DNA from: Podocnemis expansa
Taxonomy: Eukaryota; Chordata; Testudines; Podocnemididae
Direction of reading: 5' to 3'
Length of the DNA stretch: 64,000 nt
Assembly: GCA_007922195.1 (NCBI GenBank)
Contig: ML682028.1
Span: 18,940,366 to 19,004,365 of the forward strand
Part shown: piece by piece, positions 32,070-45,689 of the stretch
How positions within the stretch are numbered: position 1 is the first letter of the stretch
Layout: each line of letters starts with the position of its first letter
Program-made: the position numbers and the translations under genes
Notes under the pieces: generated by a model
The model's input: the letters and a program-made list of their open reading frames with translations, nothing else
What the model was told of the DNA's origin: nothing
Database searches by the model: none

Positions 32070-34389
32070 CAGGGCCACCTAAACAAAATATACACTAGTG
32101 CTTTAAGTGAAAAACTGTTTAACAGCTTGACTTTAAACTCTTGTTTTTAACAAAAAAATGAAAAATCTGTAGCACAGAGGTATAAGCAGAGGAACTAAAA
32201 GCAGAGCTCTTCAAGTTGACCCTTTAGGAGGGTCATTTCAGTCTTAGCCGTGGCTTTTTTTTTCCTCAAAAAAACAAAATCACACATCTGATTCTCTTTA
32301 AGTACTGTTAGTCACAGCTGACCAAGAGAATCTATAATTCGTTAAAAGTCTTTTTTTGAAGCAGCTCACTTTGTTACAGATGAGTGAATAATGGCTCGGA
32401 AATGTCTAGTAAATTAGCATCTTATTTAGATTAACTTCTTTGCCCTTGCATTTTGATGATCCCGAATTGGTATTAGCTAGTAAAATATCAAATAAAACGA
32501 CCCTCATATTAATTTCAGTTCTAAATTTCATGGGCCACACCTTGGATATTAAGCCTCTTTTGGCTTTTTCAGTGTTAGATGCTCATTTGGTAACGCAGTG
32601 TTGTCAGAGCTAACAACATTAATAGATTTTTTATTTTAAATCTCACAAATTTTTTATTTTGCTACTTTTCTTCATCATAACTCGGTATCTTGGCTCTGTC
32701 AAGAGAGAGTTGCAACAATTCCAGTTTATTCTACTATGATAATACGCTAGCCACAAATGTAGAAGGGTACGTGGTGTTAATCCCTTATCCACTTCATTCT
32801 TCTCCTTGATATTGCCACTTGTAAGCAACCAGGGTATCGAAACACACAAGTGCTCTACTCTCCAAATTCTGTGAATAGTATCATCTACCGCCTTGCACGC
32901 ACATAGCTAAGAGGGAGAAACAAATGATACCAATTCTATGTGAGAAGCCCATTTCTCAACAATTTCTCTACGGATCAGTCGCCAGCCATGAATCTGGATT
33001 CAGCAGCCACATCTTTGGGAGGGCGTGCTGATGGGATGAATTATTGGGAGAGCAGTTTATAATGGGAAGGGTCAAATGTAACAGTCCTGGTGTAATTATC
33101 TTAAAAGCTTTGAGACCTGAGCAGGGCATACATCTGAAGAGCACATTGTAGTTTGGGGAAGAAAGGGGAGATGTGCACAAACATACAAAGGGGCATCATG
33201 TGACCTGATATACTGCCATGCCACCAAAAAACCGTATTACATTCCCAGCTATACCATCTTGAAGGCCAAAATCTGCTTCCACACAACACGGTCACACCCA
33301 CAGGAGGATTTAAGCCAAAACATTTAGTGCATGGGTGAGTGTGAGAAATTTTGGGTCAGTCAAACTCATGACTGCCTCTTCAGTCGCACATAATTCAGCC
33401 GAATGATTTGTATCCTTAACACACAGGCTGACTTCTCTCTCACCCTGTGGTTTGGTAGGTCAGGTTAATTGCTTTGTTTTCCTTGGAAAGCTTGTGCTGT
33501 TATCGACCAATGAATAAACAAAACTTAATTTTCAGACATGAGCCCAAACACTTTTTCCCTCTTTCAGTTAGTAAGTGTATTTAAAACTAAAGTCTGACTG
33601 CAAACTTCAGACAAAATGAGGGAAATATTCTTTACTTTCTCTGTAATGTAGATGCAGTGTTATGATTTACATATGTTTGTCTAAAGTATTCATAGGGAAG
33701 ACTTTTTGAGCCAATCATGCATATATTGTACAGAAAGGTGTTGATCAAGCTGTTCAAACTCAGTGTGGGAATAGAGAGGAGGTTTTGCTGCTTCTATACA
33801 TCACTTCTTATAGCCACAATAGCAGTTTAAAGTATGGAACTAAATGTAGCATCTAGGACTTTTAATTTTTTTCTCAATTCAGAAAATATTGAGAATTCAC
33901 TTCTGTCCTTTTGATTATAGGGTTTTCATGGGGCTGGCAGAGCAGAGGCAGTGTGCAATTCAAACTGCTCCTAATCTTTGTGACACTCTAGTATTTCATC
34001 AACAATGATGGCCATGAACTCTCAGATAGTTACCATCAAATAAACTGAATCCATTGTACACTAAATTTATCTTTATGTACTGTAATAAAATTATTTACAG
34101 TGTGGATTGGTTACAAGCAATAGCATCAGTGCTTAGCGAGAGGGTTTCTAACTGATTTTTTTTCTTCAGGGTTATAGGTGGTCTACCACAGTTATCCTTT
34201 TAGACTAGCCTGTTCAGAATCAAACACCATGGGTTTCCTTTCATTTTCCCACTTAATGTGTATATGTGTGAAGGATCATCTTTGCCTCATTTGTTACTGT
34301 AGATGCTTATTCTTGAATGGTACTCTTCACAAAAACTGAGTGTATATATGACTGTTGTGCCTCCTGACATTTCATAACATGGTAATATT
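32070..34389. other. no gene recognised
   Basis: About 2.3 kb of AT-rich sequence without a supportable feature. Confidence 0.45.
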
Positions 34390-34397
34390 ATCTGATG

Positions 34398-34565
34398 CAG
34401 TAGTTCTCAACCAATGTTGGGACACGTTACTATGTCACCACACAGTGGTATGTGTGTCACAGAGAGCCAGAGAGATGGCCGAATTTGGCTTGGGGTCGGT
34501 GGCCTGGTGTATCCTGCGATGTGCTGCCAAGTGAGTCACGACTTGAAAAAGGTTGAGAACCACTA
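34398..34565. mobile_element. nonautonomous hAT-type DNA element (168 bp)
   Basis: The left end CAGTAGTTCTCAACC and right end GGTTGAGAACCACTA form 15-bp inverted repeats with two differences. Flanking 8-mers ATCTGATG and GTCTAACA agree at only 4 of 8, but every difference is a transition, as expected for an old copy. Confidence 0.75.
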
Positions 34566-35119
34566 GTCTAACACACAATATTCAGCAGAAGACCTGGCAC
34601 AAACCCATGACAAATCACTTAGGATGTTATTACCAAGAATAATTAGCTTACTTAACCACCTGCATTTCAAATACACGTAGGGTTTGGGAGAGTGAGTGGT
34701 CAAAACATTCTGAAGGTTTTGTTCATAGCATTGAGAGTGTGGAAAAGTGGTAAGTAGGGGTTCAATAGGAACACCTCAGGATGAATTTAGTCTTTGATTC
34801 TGGCTTGCCCCGATAGGAGGCCTTGAGAAGCAAACCTTTGCTTCACTTAGTGGTTGAGCCATCGTAGGATCCTCCAGTCCTTTCTCTCACAAGCATGGCC
34901 ACACCAGTTCTGTTGTATCTGGGGGACTCCACACTCATGGAGGGTGGGGCAAGATTTACCCTTCAGGAAGTTTGCACCTCTGTTGTTTCCAGCTATTTGC
35001 CTGCTCGCGCAGGCAGGGAAATGCTCCATAGCTGTGCACAGGAGGTTGTGAAATTAAGGTCTAGGAATTTCCCTAAAAACAATCAATCGAATCCTGTAGA
35101 AAATGTGGTTGAAGGGTTT

Positions 35120-35430
35120 GTGTATGTGTATAGGGCTCTGATTCCCAGCTTGCACAGATCTATTCGTGTGAGCGCTGGTCAAGCTAAAGAGCTAAACATA
35201 ATAGTGTGGCTGGGCAGCACTGAATGGCAGTGCAGTGCAAACCCACCTGAACCCCATGGGTAGGTACTCTGCAAAGCCAGCTTGTACCGCCACTTACCGT
35301 TACAAGTGCTACGCTACTATCTTCAGCTTAATTCCGGATGGCACAAATATACCTTTGGGAGCTGGGAATTACACCCTTAGCTCCAAGTACGGACAGCTGG
35401 GAAAGCTCACTGTTCACCTTGGGCCAGCAT
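35120..35430. repeat. probable nonautonomous DNA element
   Basis: The segment runs from 'agggctctgattcccagc' through 'gtcaagctaaagagctaaacataatagtgtgg' to 'gctgggaattacacccttagctc'. Part of it is weakly inverted ('gctaaacataatagtgtgg' against 'gtgctacgctactatcttcagc'). From memory this word order is common in reptile genomic repeats. The open frame of 122 codons starting at 34895 overlaps it and is not supported. Confidence 0.42.
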
Positions 35431-35439
35431 GTCTGTGAA

Positions 35440-38400
35440 GACCTGATTGCTGATGTTGACATTTAACATTAGATATTGGCTTGTGACATACACCTGCAGC
35501 ATTAACTACAGGTGCCATGTGATGTTCATTTTAGAGTTCTTCCTCCAAGTGTTATCCTGGCGTTTGAAGATGTGTAAGGGATTGCTTTGGGTGGAAGAGG
35601 AAAGAGGAGTTATTTTTCAGTTAATCTTTTCCCATAGGGTAAAACAATATCCCAGTCATTAGGAAATAAAAATACGGGGCAAAGAGGGAGATTTGCATGA
35701 ACTATTACTTTCTTGTGTTGGTTGGAAGTTTATTTTACCCCCATTTCTCCATCCCGTTGGCCATGTCTACTGTAACTTGATTTCTGGTGCAGCAGCTCCT
35801 AAAGCAGCGACGTAGTTTTCCTACTCAGAAAGCTGCCCTCATTAGCTGCTCTATGAGAATTGGTACATTGATAGCTGATTTCAAAAGGTCATTTGGGCTG
35901 AGTTCTCCCCCTCAGGTTATAGTAGGAATTTTCAAAATAATTTCTAATTGTTGTGGCTGTTGTTACATCCTGTTCATACAAGTAGTGAAAATAAAACCTG
36001 GCTCTAGTAAAGGTCACGCATTATGTAAACTCGTATAAAGGGAAGTTTGGAATCCTTGTATTTTGATAGCTGTCACAATTACAACAAGATGTAACCAGAC
36101 AATTAATTTTCTTCAGGAGGACTTCAGTATGTAGGGGTAAGGATGTATGTAGGGGTAAGGTCTGATCCTGGAAATGTTGCCTTATTTGGGAGGAGAGGAA
36201 AATGTGTCTCATCAGATTTCCTATCAGCACCTCAGATTGTGAATTTAGGGTTGACATTTGCCACTCTTATTCACACTATGTAATAATTCAGTCTTCCAGT
36301 AAGTTGAATGAGTCCAATGTAGTAGACTATGGAGAAAGCAAGGATGGCAGAAACTAGCCCTTCATTGTACTTATTTATCTATTTAATTTACTGATTGCTT
36401 AAGCCCAAAATTGTGTTGTGGTTTTCTACGTGGATGTAGCATGTTTTGTGTTATATGTGAAGGAGAAAGGCTTTCTATTATCACATGCTATAGGGAATCT
36501 TTTTATTAATAGCATCTTAGCATTTAACATCCCCAAGGCAGTCCCAGAAACCATCCGAGAACTGCAGATCTGGTTCATAAGAACTGTAATTTGTGTCAGG
36601 ACCAGATTTTATAAGAGTCCAAATGTTTCTATTTCCAAAATGTTGAATCTATTTAAAGTCTTTATTCAAACTCGTAGGAATGGCCAACTATACAGGCCCA
36701 AATTCAGAGGTGATGCATATGCAGTGTACTGTAAGTAAGCATTTGTCAGTTTTAAGTTGGAGTTATTTACTCAGTAAAGGAAGAAAGTGTAAGCTGCACC
36801 AGTTCAGACTTCCTTAGACTTACTCGATCCTACTTTACATATCACCTATGAATTAGGCCATGAGATACTCTCTGTATGTAGATATACGTTACCCTTATAG
36901 GTTCCTGTCCTTATCATTTTGAAGGCTATCCTGTGTGAATTGCTCTCTTCTTCCAATCAAATGTGAGATGCAAGAGAAATCTGATTCAGTTTTATAAATC
37001 CAGTACCTGCTATTGAGTTCAACAGTTTCACTTTATACACCTCAATATACTTAGATTCCTAAGAATTAAAACTTTATCAGGCATTTGTTCTTCCCACAGT
37101 CTGCATGGAAAAAGTTTTCAGACTAACAAGGCAAAAGATTGTAGCTTGGGGAATGTTACTACAACATTCTTTTTTTTAGTCATGAGAAAAATTCTCTTTA
37201 ACTATCCATGTTATAAAACGCTTGTGTTTTGATTGTAATAGTAAAGTAAACTAAACATTTTAAAAGCAGGCTCTGTTCTCTGATTATATGGCCACACACA
37301 TGCATGGTGTAGGGTTTGGAGTGTCATTTTTTAATTCCTGCTCGATGATATGACCTTTCAGTATGTGGGTAAAATCCTGGTCAGGTTCAGCTTAATACAC
37401 ACAAGTATTGCGAAACAAAAAAAGTTGCTTATTGCATTTTAGGTTATACGCTAGTTTTGCATTATCCCAGCTGGGTATTAAACTGAGCTACAGAACTGGC
37501 AGTATGTTGGGGAAAACCAGATGTGTACTCTAAGAAAACAATGGTTTTAGGTCCAGAGTTTTCATGGAAGTCTGCTTCAGATTCACACCCCATATTGCTC
37601 TCCTTTCCCCTGAAAGAAATTGAGTTTTGTTCAAAAATGTGGGGTTTTGTTGTTGGTTTTTTAAAAGTCCAAATGATGATCGGAAAGTTTAACGTGCGTT
37701 CAACTGTTATCTGGATTTCGCTTCAGAAAGAAGAGAACTTTGGCTGGCCCAAGTGGTAGTGAAATATCTTGCTCGATGGGAGACCCTGTTTTAAGTTCAA
37801 CCTTAGGCCACGGATGGCCTGACACTCCACTTAGGTGAAGCTTTCAGACCGAAAGCAAAGAAGTGAGGATCTGTGCATGTTGCATTACTGAGGGACGTTG
37901 TCTGTTGATAAGTTGCAGAGTAGCCATCGATTTTGGCTTTCACTGTGGTAAAAATAAATATAAAGGGTAAATGAGTTAATGGCAGCTCTGAGAAGAAGAC
38001 TGTGTTAAAACCTTACAGCCCCACTGTATCGTATGCTTGAGGGGTAAACGTTTCCTTGATAGTAGGCACTTGTTTGCTGTCAAATCTGATAAACAAGGAA
38101 GAACCAGTTCTCAGCTTCCTGCCTCAGCTGTTCTGAGCCCTAAAAACAGAGAGAGAGAAGAATTTGAAATATTGAGTGTGCTTCCTAAATATGTTTATAA
38201 TAAGTTGAAGCAGTTTTATAAGATTTGCTAGAGGCAACATGCATAAACAATTTCTACTCTTTTGTATTTAATCCTTACATGCAGCTGGGTTTCCACTGTC
38301 AGTAATGTACTGGTTATAAATGCCTTACCATACAGTTCAGAACTTGATGGTATAGGCTAATACAGTGTGCAAGTCACACAACATACATGAAATCCCTCTG

Positions 38401-41400
38401 CCTCTCTCTCTCTCCGAACGAAGAGTTCACTTGTCTTCTCCCTGTGAAATGTCACTGGGTCTCAACACAGCATTTTAAGGGTCTCTGTAATTCTTTTGTA
38501 TCAGATTATTGGTTCCAAATTAAGGAAACATGATTTAAAAAACAATCCATTCAATAACTAAGCCCTTCATTTTCACAAATGGGAAAATGTCTGTATAAAT
38601 TAGCATTTAGAACCAAACAACTTGACAATATGTTAGGAGTCATTCTCATTTTATTACTCTGAACAAGAAGAAGCATGTTTGCATCATTACAAGGGCTGGG
38701 GTGAAAGAAACATCAATTCACAGGCTTCTCCAGGGTATGATAAACATTTGTCCAGCTATTGGCCTGTCTAAAGAGAAAGCAGATGTGAAGTAAAATTACT
38801 GAGCAAGGTTCTCCCTCTGATGGAGAAATTGAATGGCAGTGGTGAGATTGCACCTGGAGAGTTGTGTGTGCCTTTTGTGTCTCCTTGCTGAAATTTGAAT
38901 GGAAGGTTTGAGGTTCTGATAAGCAGCGAGCAGACATTCACACTGGTCTTAAAGCCACCATTAAATCCCCCAGGCTGGGAGGTATGAAGAGAAGCTTCTG
39001 CCGAAATTGCAATTGATACAAGTGGGAATGTCCAGTTAAAAAAACCCCAGGTTTTCCAAGTGTACTTGTTTCAAAACTACTGTAATAAAATATTTTATAT
39101 TTTTGCTATTTGGAATTTTAAAATGATCAATTTATTTAGTGAAATGTATAGTATTTCTTTAGTATAAACTGACCATTTTAAAACACACATTTTAAAGAGG
39201 CCCATTTATATATTTTTGCAATGTAATTTTAGGGTTTGTTTTTTTTGCCACCCTTGCAAAGTGAGCAGGTTTTCATCGAGCTATTCACAATGATACCCAT
39301 GTCTTTTTCTTGAGTGGTTACAGGTATTTGAGATCCATTAATCTGTGTGTAAATACAGTGGTTCAACTAGATTAAACAGGATTTCTTAGAATGTACTTTA
39401 CTATAGAACAGTAACCAATATTAGTGTCAGAATGAATTATGTGGAAGCATGTTTTCTATGAAACCTTTATTTTGTCCAGTTAATAATGAAAATAGGCCCA
39501 ACATCCCACCCCTGTTCCCGAATCACTGGGTGCAATTCCTCTTTTGGTTATTCTTCCATTGGTCTCTTATCCTCTGCTCTCCCAATCCGTTGACAAATCT
39601 ATGTATTCTGCTCAGATAGTTGTCATTCCAGTCAGTCCATTTGATGGGTGTTTATTTCTAGATTAAGTTCTGTTACCCTATACATAGGAGTGGAGTTTTG
39701 TCTTCCCCTTATTCTCTGATGAAAGACTCAGATCTGCAGCTTTTATGCTTCCCAACTTTCTCTGTTTTTTTGAAGGCCAAGAATTTTAGGGGGCCCTTGT
39801 TTCTGTATAAACTGAGACTGAGAGAATTGAGTCTTGGTCACCCTTAAATTGATTTTTTTCTAAGTCCATAGCCACGTCTTGGGTAGAAACAGTTTGTTCA
39901 TAATAAGTGATTCTCTAGATGTTTACATGGAATATTCCCCCTTTGAATCTTTAGGGGTCTATTGACCTGCAAAAGTTGGGGTCTTCTAGAATGTGACTTT
40001 TGGTGCAAGAATCTTGATACCATATTTTTAGGATGTTATTTTGTTAGGCAAGACTCTCTTTCTAGTCAAGTACCCATTCAAGTTCTGACTAATGCAATCT
40101 GAATTCTGAACACAGCAATCTGAATTATTAGATTTAATTAATAGTAATAGTGATTTTTTAATTTATAAATAGTTTCTGAAATCCAAATCTACCATTCTGA
40201 AATCTGTCAGGCACCATGTTAGTTTAGGTGCCGCTGTTCATTACACTTGAAAAGTGAAAACAAAACCAAACAAGCCAGGCAGACAAGATATGTTCTTTGA
40301 GCCTTACAGTTCTGGACTCCAGCTGATCTATCGGCTTAATCCTCAGTCATGAGGATATGGAAGAACCTATGTTTAGGTTGCCCCCGCACTGGGAAGAAAC
40401 AAAACCCCTCATATTCTTCAATTTAACTTGCTAACGCCTGTGAAAACTGACAACCTTATTTTCACTATGATTTTAAGTAAATTTAACTAATTAAAGTTTA
40501 CACACTTTTTTTCCAAGTGACGGTCTGGGAGCCCTTAAAGAAAAACTTGTGGAATAATTCCACTTTCTTCACCCATTGTTGCAAAGTATCTATGATTAGG
40601 ATATAGGGAATAGTATGGGCTACCTTTCAAACAACCCTAATTAAGATAACTTGGGTAGTTTTCAAAAAGTACTAAACTATTGTAATGGTTCTTCTTGCTG
40701 CCAAGTACTTGCTTGAGAACTTTCTCACACATTAAATAAGATCTCCTGGCACTGAGAGTTTGTATTCTGCTGGAGTTAAGCTGTTGCCGATGTATTTCTT
40801 TCCATGCTTTTTGTGAAGAAGATGCTTTTGCTTTTGCTTAAAATATAAATTGTGCTGAATACATCATTTCTAATTTAAAACACAGGAGGCGCTATATTTT
40901 TCTCTTCCTTGGAACTTACTAGAAAACACAGTACGATGGCTGTCCTGTGCTGCTGTATAGAGGAGGTTTATGCCACTGTCACATATAATTTCCTCCCCAG
41001 TTCTCCCAATTTACTACGGGCCTGATGTGTGATGTAGGAACAATGTTTTGTTACCCCGACAACAAAAACCAAACTTTTGGATGACAAGTTCCAGAGGGGT
41101 TGGTGTGTTTGCTTATATTTTTGTTTTCAAATGCTGCCAGTTACATAGATTAAACATTCCCGGCATTTACCTGTTTTATATTTTTCTGTCTTTTCATTCT
41201 GGTATCAAAATTAAATCCCTGTTTTGAGTGTAGACAGATGCTTTAGATTTTTAAATGCCAAATATTATATGTAGGTGATATTGGTGGATACCTGGTGATC
41301 AGGACATGCTTCTTCGAAGCAGTAAATTTGCTACAAGTTCTTTTTGCTTTATTTAAATGGAATAAGCCCTCCCCCCATCTCGCTTAGTCTCTCATCTGAC

Positions 41401-42480
41401 TGAAAGGATCCGAAATTCTGAGAAGTTACTTTCAAAGGGGTAGAATGTTGTTTCCCACTAAAATTGTCTGAAGATCTTGGCAAATTGTCTGCACTTCGTG
41501 AGTCTCTTAAAAGAAAGTCCTTTAGCCTGGGTTTTGAACTTCTGTTTTTCAGCATAACTAATCCCATTAGGAATTTAATGGCTAGAGGATGAGACCAGCA
41601 ACTTGACATTTTAGAACCCTATTTACATTTATTGGGTTGACAGAGACTTACCATATAAAAATGTAAAGGGAAAAATTCCTGACCTTGGAATATTTAGTCA
41701 TCCTCTCCCTTTTGGCTACATTATGTCACAAAAAAGTATTTCCCACCAGCCAGACACTGGGGTGACTCACTGTTTATTATTCACTGAACAACTTTTATCT
41801 GTGCAGGGGAAATAGAAGGAGTCTGGGTCACACTTTTATGACTTGCTCCTCATGTTTTTGTGCTCAACAACAGCATCCCAGTCAGATTTCTATGAGACTA
41901 GAGTATTTTTCTTCTGAAGTATCTGTCTCTGAAGACTACTCAGTTGTAAATTTGGCTAAAACCCCAAAATAATCTATAGGAAAAAGGTAAACTTAAACCC
42001 TTTTTAATACCCCAAAATAAAATAGGAAGTCATTGTAAAATTGTATTTAGTGTTGGTTTCTGAAGCACTTAGTCATGTGAGCTGTTTCTTTGATTTTTAC
42101 ATCCCGTAAGTAAGTCCTTGAAGACCAGACCCTTTATCATAAAATGTTGCGGTTACGTATATAGATTTAGATAATCTTTTCCCCTTTTTAGATTGAATTT
42201 ATGGAAGGATTACAACTGTGTTAACAAGAATGCTTGACTATAGAATGTCTGTAATTTTTATGGACACTTTTACTGGACCATGTTTAATGTGTGCAAAATT
42301 ATAGATTATCTTTTTTTTTTTTAATTAACCTAATTTGAATCAGCTTCCCTTTTTCCTTATGGCAATGTTCTCATCTTTTCAAGTGCTATAACATCTGGGT
42401 TTCTGATAACTGAGAGAGCATAAATCCTGAGATGGACTTTTTCCTTTGGTTCAGGTTTTCCTTTGTGACATCAGGAAAAA
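35440..42480. other. 7-kb stretch without recognisable gene
   Basis: AT-rich sequence. A short tandem duplication (TATGTAGGGGTAAGG twice) lies at about 36127-36160. One - strand open frame at 41349-41609 is discussed under findings. No LINE, SINE or RNA gene could be assigned. Confidence 0.45.
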
Positions 42481-42489
42481 GGATGGTCC

Positions 42490-42620
42490 TGTGGATTGGG
42501 CATCGGTACTCATCATGGACTTGACTTTGAAAAGATCATTTTTTGAACCTAAACTTCCTCATCTGTAGAATATGTGGCTGATAATATGTCCCTGTCTCGG
42601 GTGTTTCTGAGCCTTATTTT
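42490..42620 (-). repeat. possible MIR-like SINE relic
   Basis: On the + strand, 'gacttgactttgaaaagatcattttttgaacctaaacttcctcatctgtagaatatgtggctgataatatgtcc' follows the order of a MIR core on the complementary strand: cytosine-poor remains of 'caagtcact...cctcatctgtaaaat...gataata'. It is heavily diverged. Confidence 0.4.
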
Positions 42621-44108
42621 ACTAATGTTTGTAATGCACATACAGATTCTCCAGTGGAAGGCGCTGTGGAAGCCTGATCCATGCTCACTGAAGTCAATGG
42701 GAGTTTTTCAAAGGCTTATGCAAAGGATTATTATTTTCGCCAAAAGTTTCCTTGGTGAAATGTCCAGTTTATCACAACATGGCATAAATGTGTTTTGAGG
42801 TATTTCCCTCAGTGGGGCTGTCTGTTCAGAAAAGTCCATTCCCCCACTAGTGTATCAGGAGCAGGCAATAAAAATGAAGTAAACCAGGTTCTCTAAGCAT
42901 TTGTGGTGATGAGTCAGATGCGCAACTATGATTTAGTTACGAACTTCTGACCTCAAAATAACCTCTTTAATTAATTACAGACAATGAGTCAAGATGAGGT
43001 AACTCCTCTTTGAGTAATAAGATAACATCCTAAAATTACAACCTTGCCTAATCACCAATGCATGAGAAATAATTTCTTTGAGTCTGTGCTAGTTTTACAA
43101 TCTGATTTGAACAGTAGGTGTTTGTTTTGTCTTGTACTACCTTGTGGTTGCCGTGCTTTTTAGGTGTACAGGTTGGATCTAACCTTGGAAATACCCCTTT
43201 TAAGTGATGGGAGTTGGATCAAGGCCCAAGCCTCTCTGGGAAACACCAGTTAGTTAGTTTGGCAGACCCTCACCTGTCGTATATACTGTTTGTGAACCTA
43301 GTGTTGCCTGTCTGCAGTATCTATCAATCTCTGACTAGTAATAAAGAAATGTATTTGACACAGATGTGAATTCCTCATGCGTATGATTACTTGTAATCCC
43401 TCTGTATTTAGATCAAATGATAAAAAGCTTGGTTTAGACCATTCTTTCACTGCAGCTAACTTCGAGTCCTTTTCAGACAAGATAATAGTTCATAGCATAC
43501 ATTTTCATTACCCTGATTACCCTGGTTCCTCCATAGCATGCTAGTCTCCTAGGAGCTGTTAGTCTGTTTGGAGTTCTCAAGCTTGTAATGCTACAGCACA
43601 TTTGTCATTTCCGTTGATAAAGTGAAAACAGGCATTAAAACATATTTGGCTGCCACACCTTTGTTTTTAAGCATTTGTTTTAGTTTAAGTATAAAGTAAA
43701 GCGGCAGAATGTTTTTGGTACTTGGAGCTGCAGGCTTTAAATGCTTAAATATTCTGTCTCATGTTGTTTAAATGTTGGAGAAATTGGGCCAGATCCTCCG
43801 ATTCAGCTGATTTTTTCTGGTTCAGGCTCTCAGTGCCAATTAGAACTGTCTGGGTCTTGGTCTAATTTATGTCAGCTGATGAAAGGCAGTGGTATCTGGG
43901 GATTGCTGGGGAACAGAGAGTGGTGTAACAAGTACCACTATGGTGCTTCTCACCTAATGCAGAGGAAACCTTCAGACTGATTGTAACGGAGAGCTGGTGT
44001 TTTTACTTCTTGGTTGCTGTGTGCAGTCTCTTCTGGTCTTTTCAGGGCACATACTTATTGAAACTCAATTTAATGCAGAAAGTGGTCAAGTGTTACTTTC
44101 TTGAGGTA

Positions 44109-44440
44109 TCTTTCAGTTCTGCCAACTCATGATTTTATCAAGAATCTTGCAGTACTGTACTGTGTTGTGTTTCTTGAAGCTCCAGTTTCCTGGAGTCAGG
44201 TTATTTCTTGAGCATCTCAGTTTTTTTTCTAAAAAAAACCCAAAAACCCAGTAAGTTTCTAGTCCTCATAGTTGTAGGGAAAAGCTTTAAACAAATCTGC
44301 CATGTATGCTACAAGTTCAAAAACCAGAAATCAATTAAAAAAAAACCTACATGCTTACTATATTTTTAAAAAATCTCATGTTTTGTGGAGGTTTTGTCTA
44401 GTGATTTTTAAATGCTTGCAGTTGGCAATACCATATGTTA
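44109..44440. repeat. unnamed interspersed repeat (tentative)
   Basis: The segment 'ttcttgaagctccagtttcctggagtcagg...agtttctagtcctcatagttgtagggaaaagc...aatgcttgcagttggcaatacca' resembles, from memory, a recurring reptile genomic repeat. No second copy is present in the window, so the call rests on memory only. Confidence 0.33.
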
Positions 44441-45259
44441 CATAGAAGTTAATATACACAAGATGTCCATACTCTAGCTTGCACGGAGCTTCTGCTGGCC
44501 GTGACCAGTGGAGGGAGACAGTATACTCTCACGGTGTTGTTACTAGAGGTGCTGTCATTTGGTGGACACACAAATTTGATGTCCTAGCTACTAGTGGCAT
44601 AAAAGGGGCAAATTTTCACACACAGTTTCTGAAATTGTTGTTAGAAATAGAATATGAGCATCCCACATATGCTATGCAAATACTAATTATTCATTTAACT
44701 ACACACAAGTTGGTGTGTGTGCAAAATTGTCATGCACATATTTTAAAAGTTGGTGTACCAACAGCTGAAAATATAACCTAAGGATCTTGTGGCAATGTTT
44801 GCAGTAGTAAAGGTATTATTTTAAACTTGCTGGACAAATTCCACTTATCCTGCCTCCTACTAACTTCCTATTTGTTGTTTTAGCTGGCTGTTATTCTGTG
44901 TTTACAGTCCAAAAAGTTGTGCAGCTTTGCTGTGAACTTTAAAAGAGTGTTTTTATTCTAAAGTTGAACACAAAAGTGCTGTATGTCCTATACAGAAGGT
45001 ATTAGCTCTGCACCAGGCATTCTGCTTTTTCAAAATGCAGTTCCTCTCCCCATTGATATCCTATTGTTTGAAGCTAAGGACTTAGGGTGGGATGGCAGGC
45101 AGGTTTAGGGCTCCTGTGCATTTTCCAGGCCATCTTACAGAATTTACAGGTCTCATAATATTGTTTCAGTTGATCAAAGAAGGAAGGATATAAATGGAAT
45201 TATGCACCTATCTACTATCCTAATTTGCTATGCGTGTGCTGTGAAGTGTACCATGTGAC

Positions 45260-45336
45260 AGGCCATTTTGATGTCAGAGGTGACTCAACTTCCTTGGGAG
45301 CAATTGGTTACATCACCTCTGACATCACAATGGCCT
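45260..45336. repeat. 24-bp-arm inverted repeat (hairpin)
   Basis: The arm at 45260-45283 (AGGCCATTTTGATGTCAGAG plus GTGA) is inverted at 45313-45336 (TCACCTCTGACATCACAATG plus GCCT). They match at 23 of 24 positions across a 29-bp spacer. Either strand would form a stable stem in RNA. It may be a tiny inverted-repeat element; no target duplication was recognised. Confidence 0.85.
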
Positions 45337-45516
45337 AGGAGTCTGGGCCGTATTGTAGCTGCTCACCGCATTGCAATTCATAAAGGCGACATGGCTGAGG
45401 ATTAAAAATTAGAGAGTAACTTTCACGGAAACCTAGGGATGGTTCACTCAGGTGACACGGCTGCCCCTTTGGAACGTGTCAGAGTTATAAAGCTCTCAGC
45501 TGTGCTTTCACCTGTT

Positions 45517-45687
45517 TCCAATATTTCAGGCTGCCGCCTCAGGCAATTGTATGTGGTGCTCACTCGGGGAAGAAACCATGAAAATCTGAAAGTTTATGTG
45601 AAGGGTACAAACTACAAAGGAAAAGTTTTAGCTGACCAAAGAACTTTTGCAAGAAATGTTGTAATTAAAGAGCTATTAATCGATTAA
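45517..45687 (+). pseudogene. Helitron Rep/helicase C-terminal fragment
   Basis: The frame ends ...QLYVVLTRGRNHENLKVYV..., then RTFARNVVIKELLID and a stop. QLYVVLTR corresponds to helicase motif VI of the PIF1-like helicase in Helitrons (usually QLYVALSR), with the arginine kept. The tail '(A/K)NVV(Y/I)KE(L/V)L' is the usual end of that protein. Helitrons are rolling-circle DNA transposons whose Rep/helicase nicks and unwinds DNA. Only the last ~50 residues are present. The upstream part is unrecognisable, and I did not see a terminal hairpin with CTRR in the following 300 bp. A PIF1 pseudogene is the alternative. Confidence 0.65.
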
Positions 45688-45689
45688 AA

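Noticed and set aside
34895..35263. 122-codon open frame on the plus strand
   Set aside because: It overlaps a probable nonautonomous DNA element and shows no recognisable domain or exon borders.
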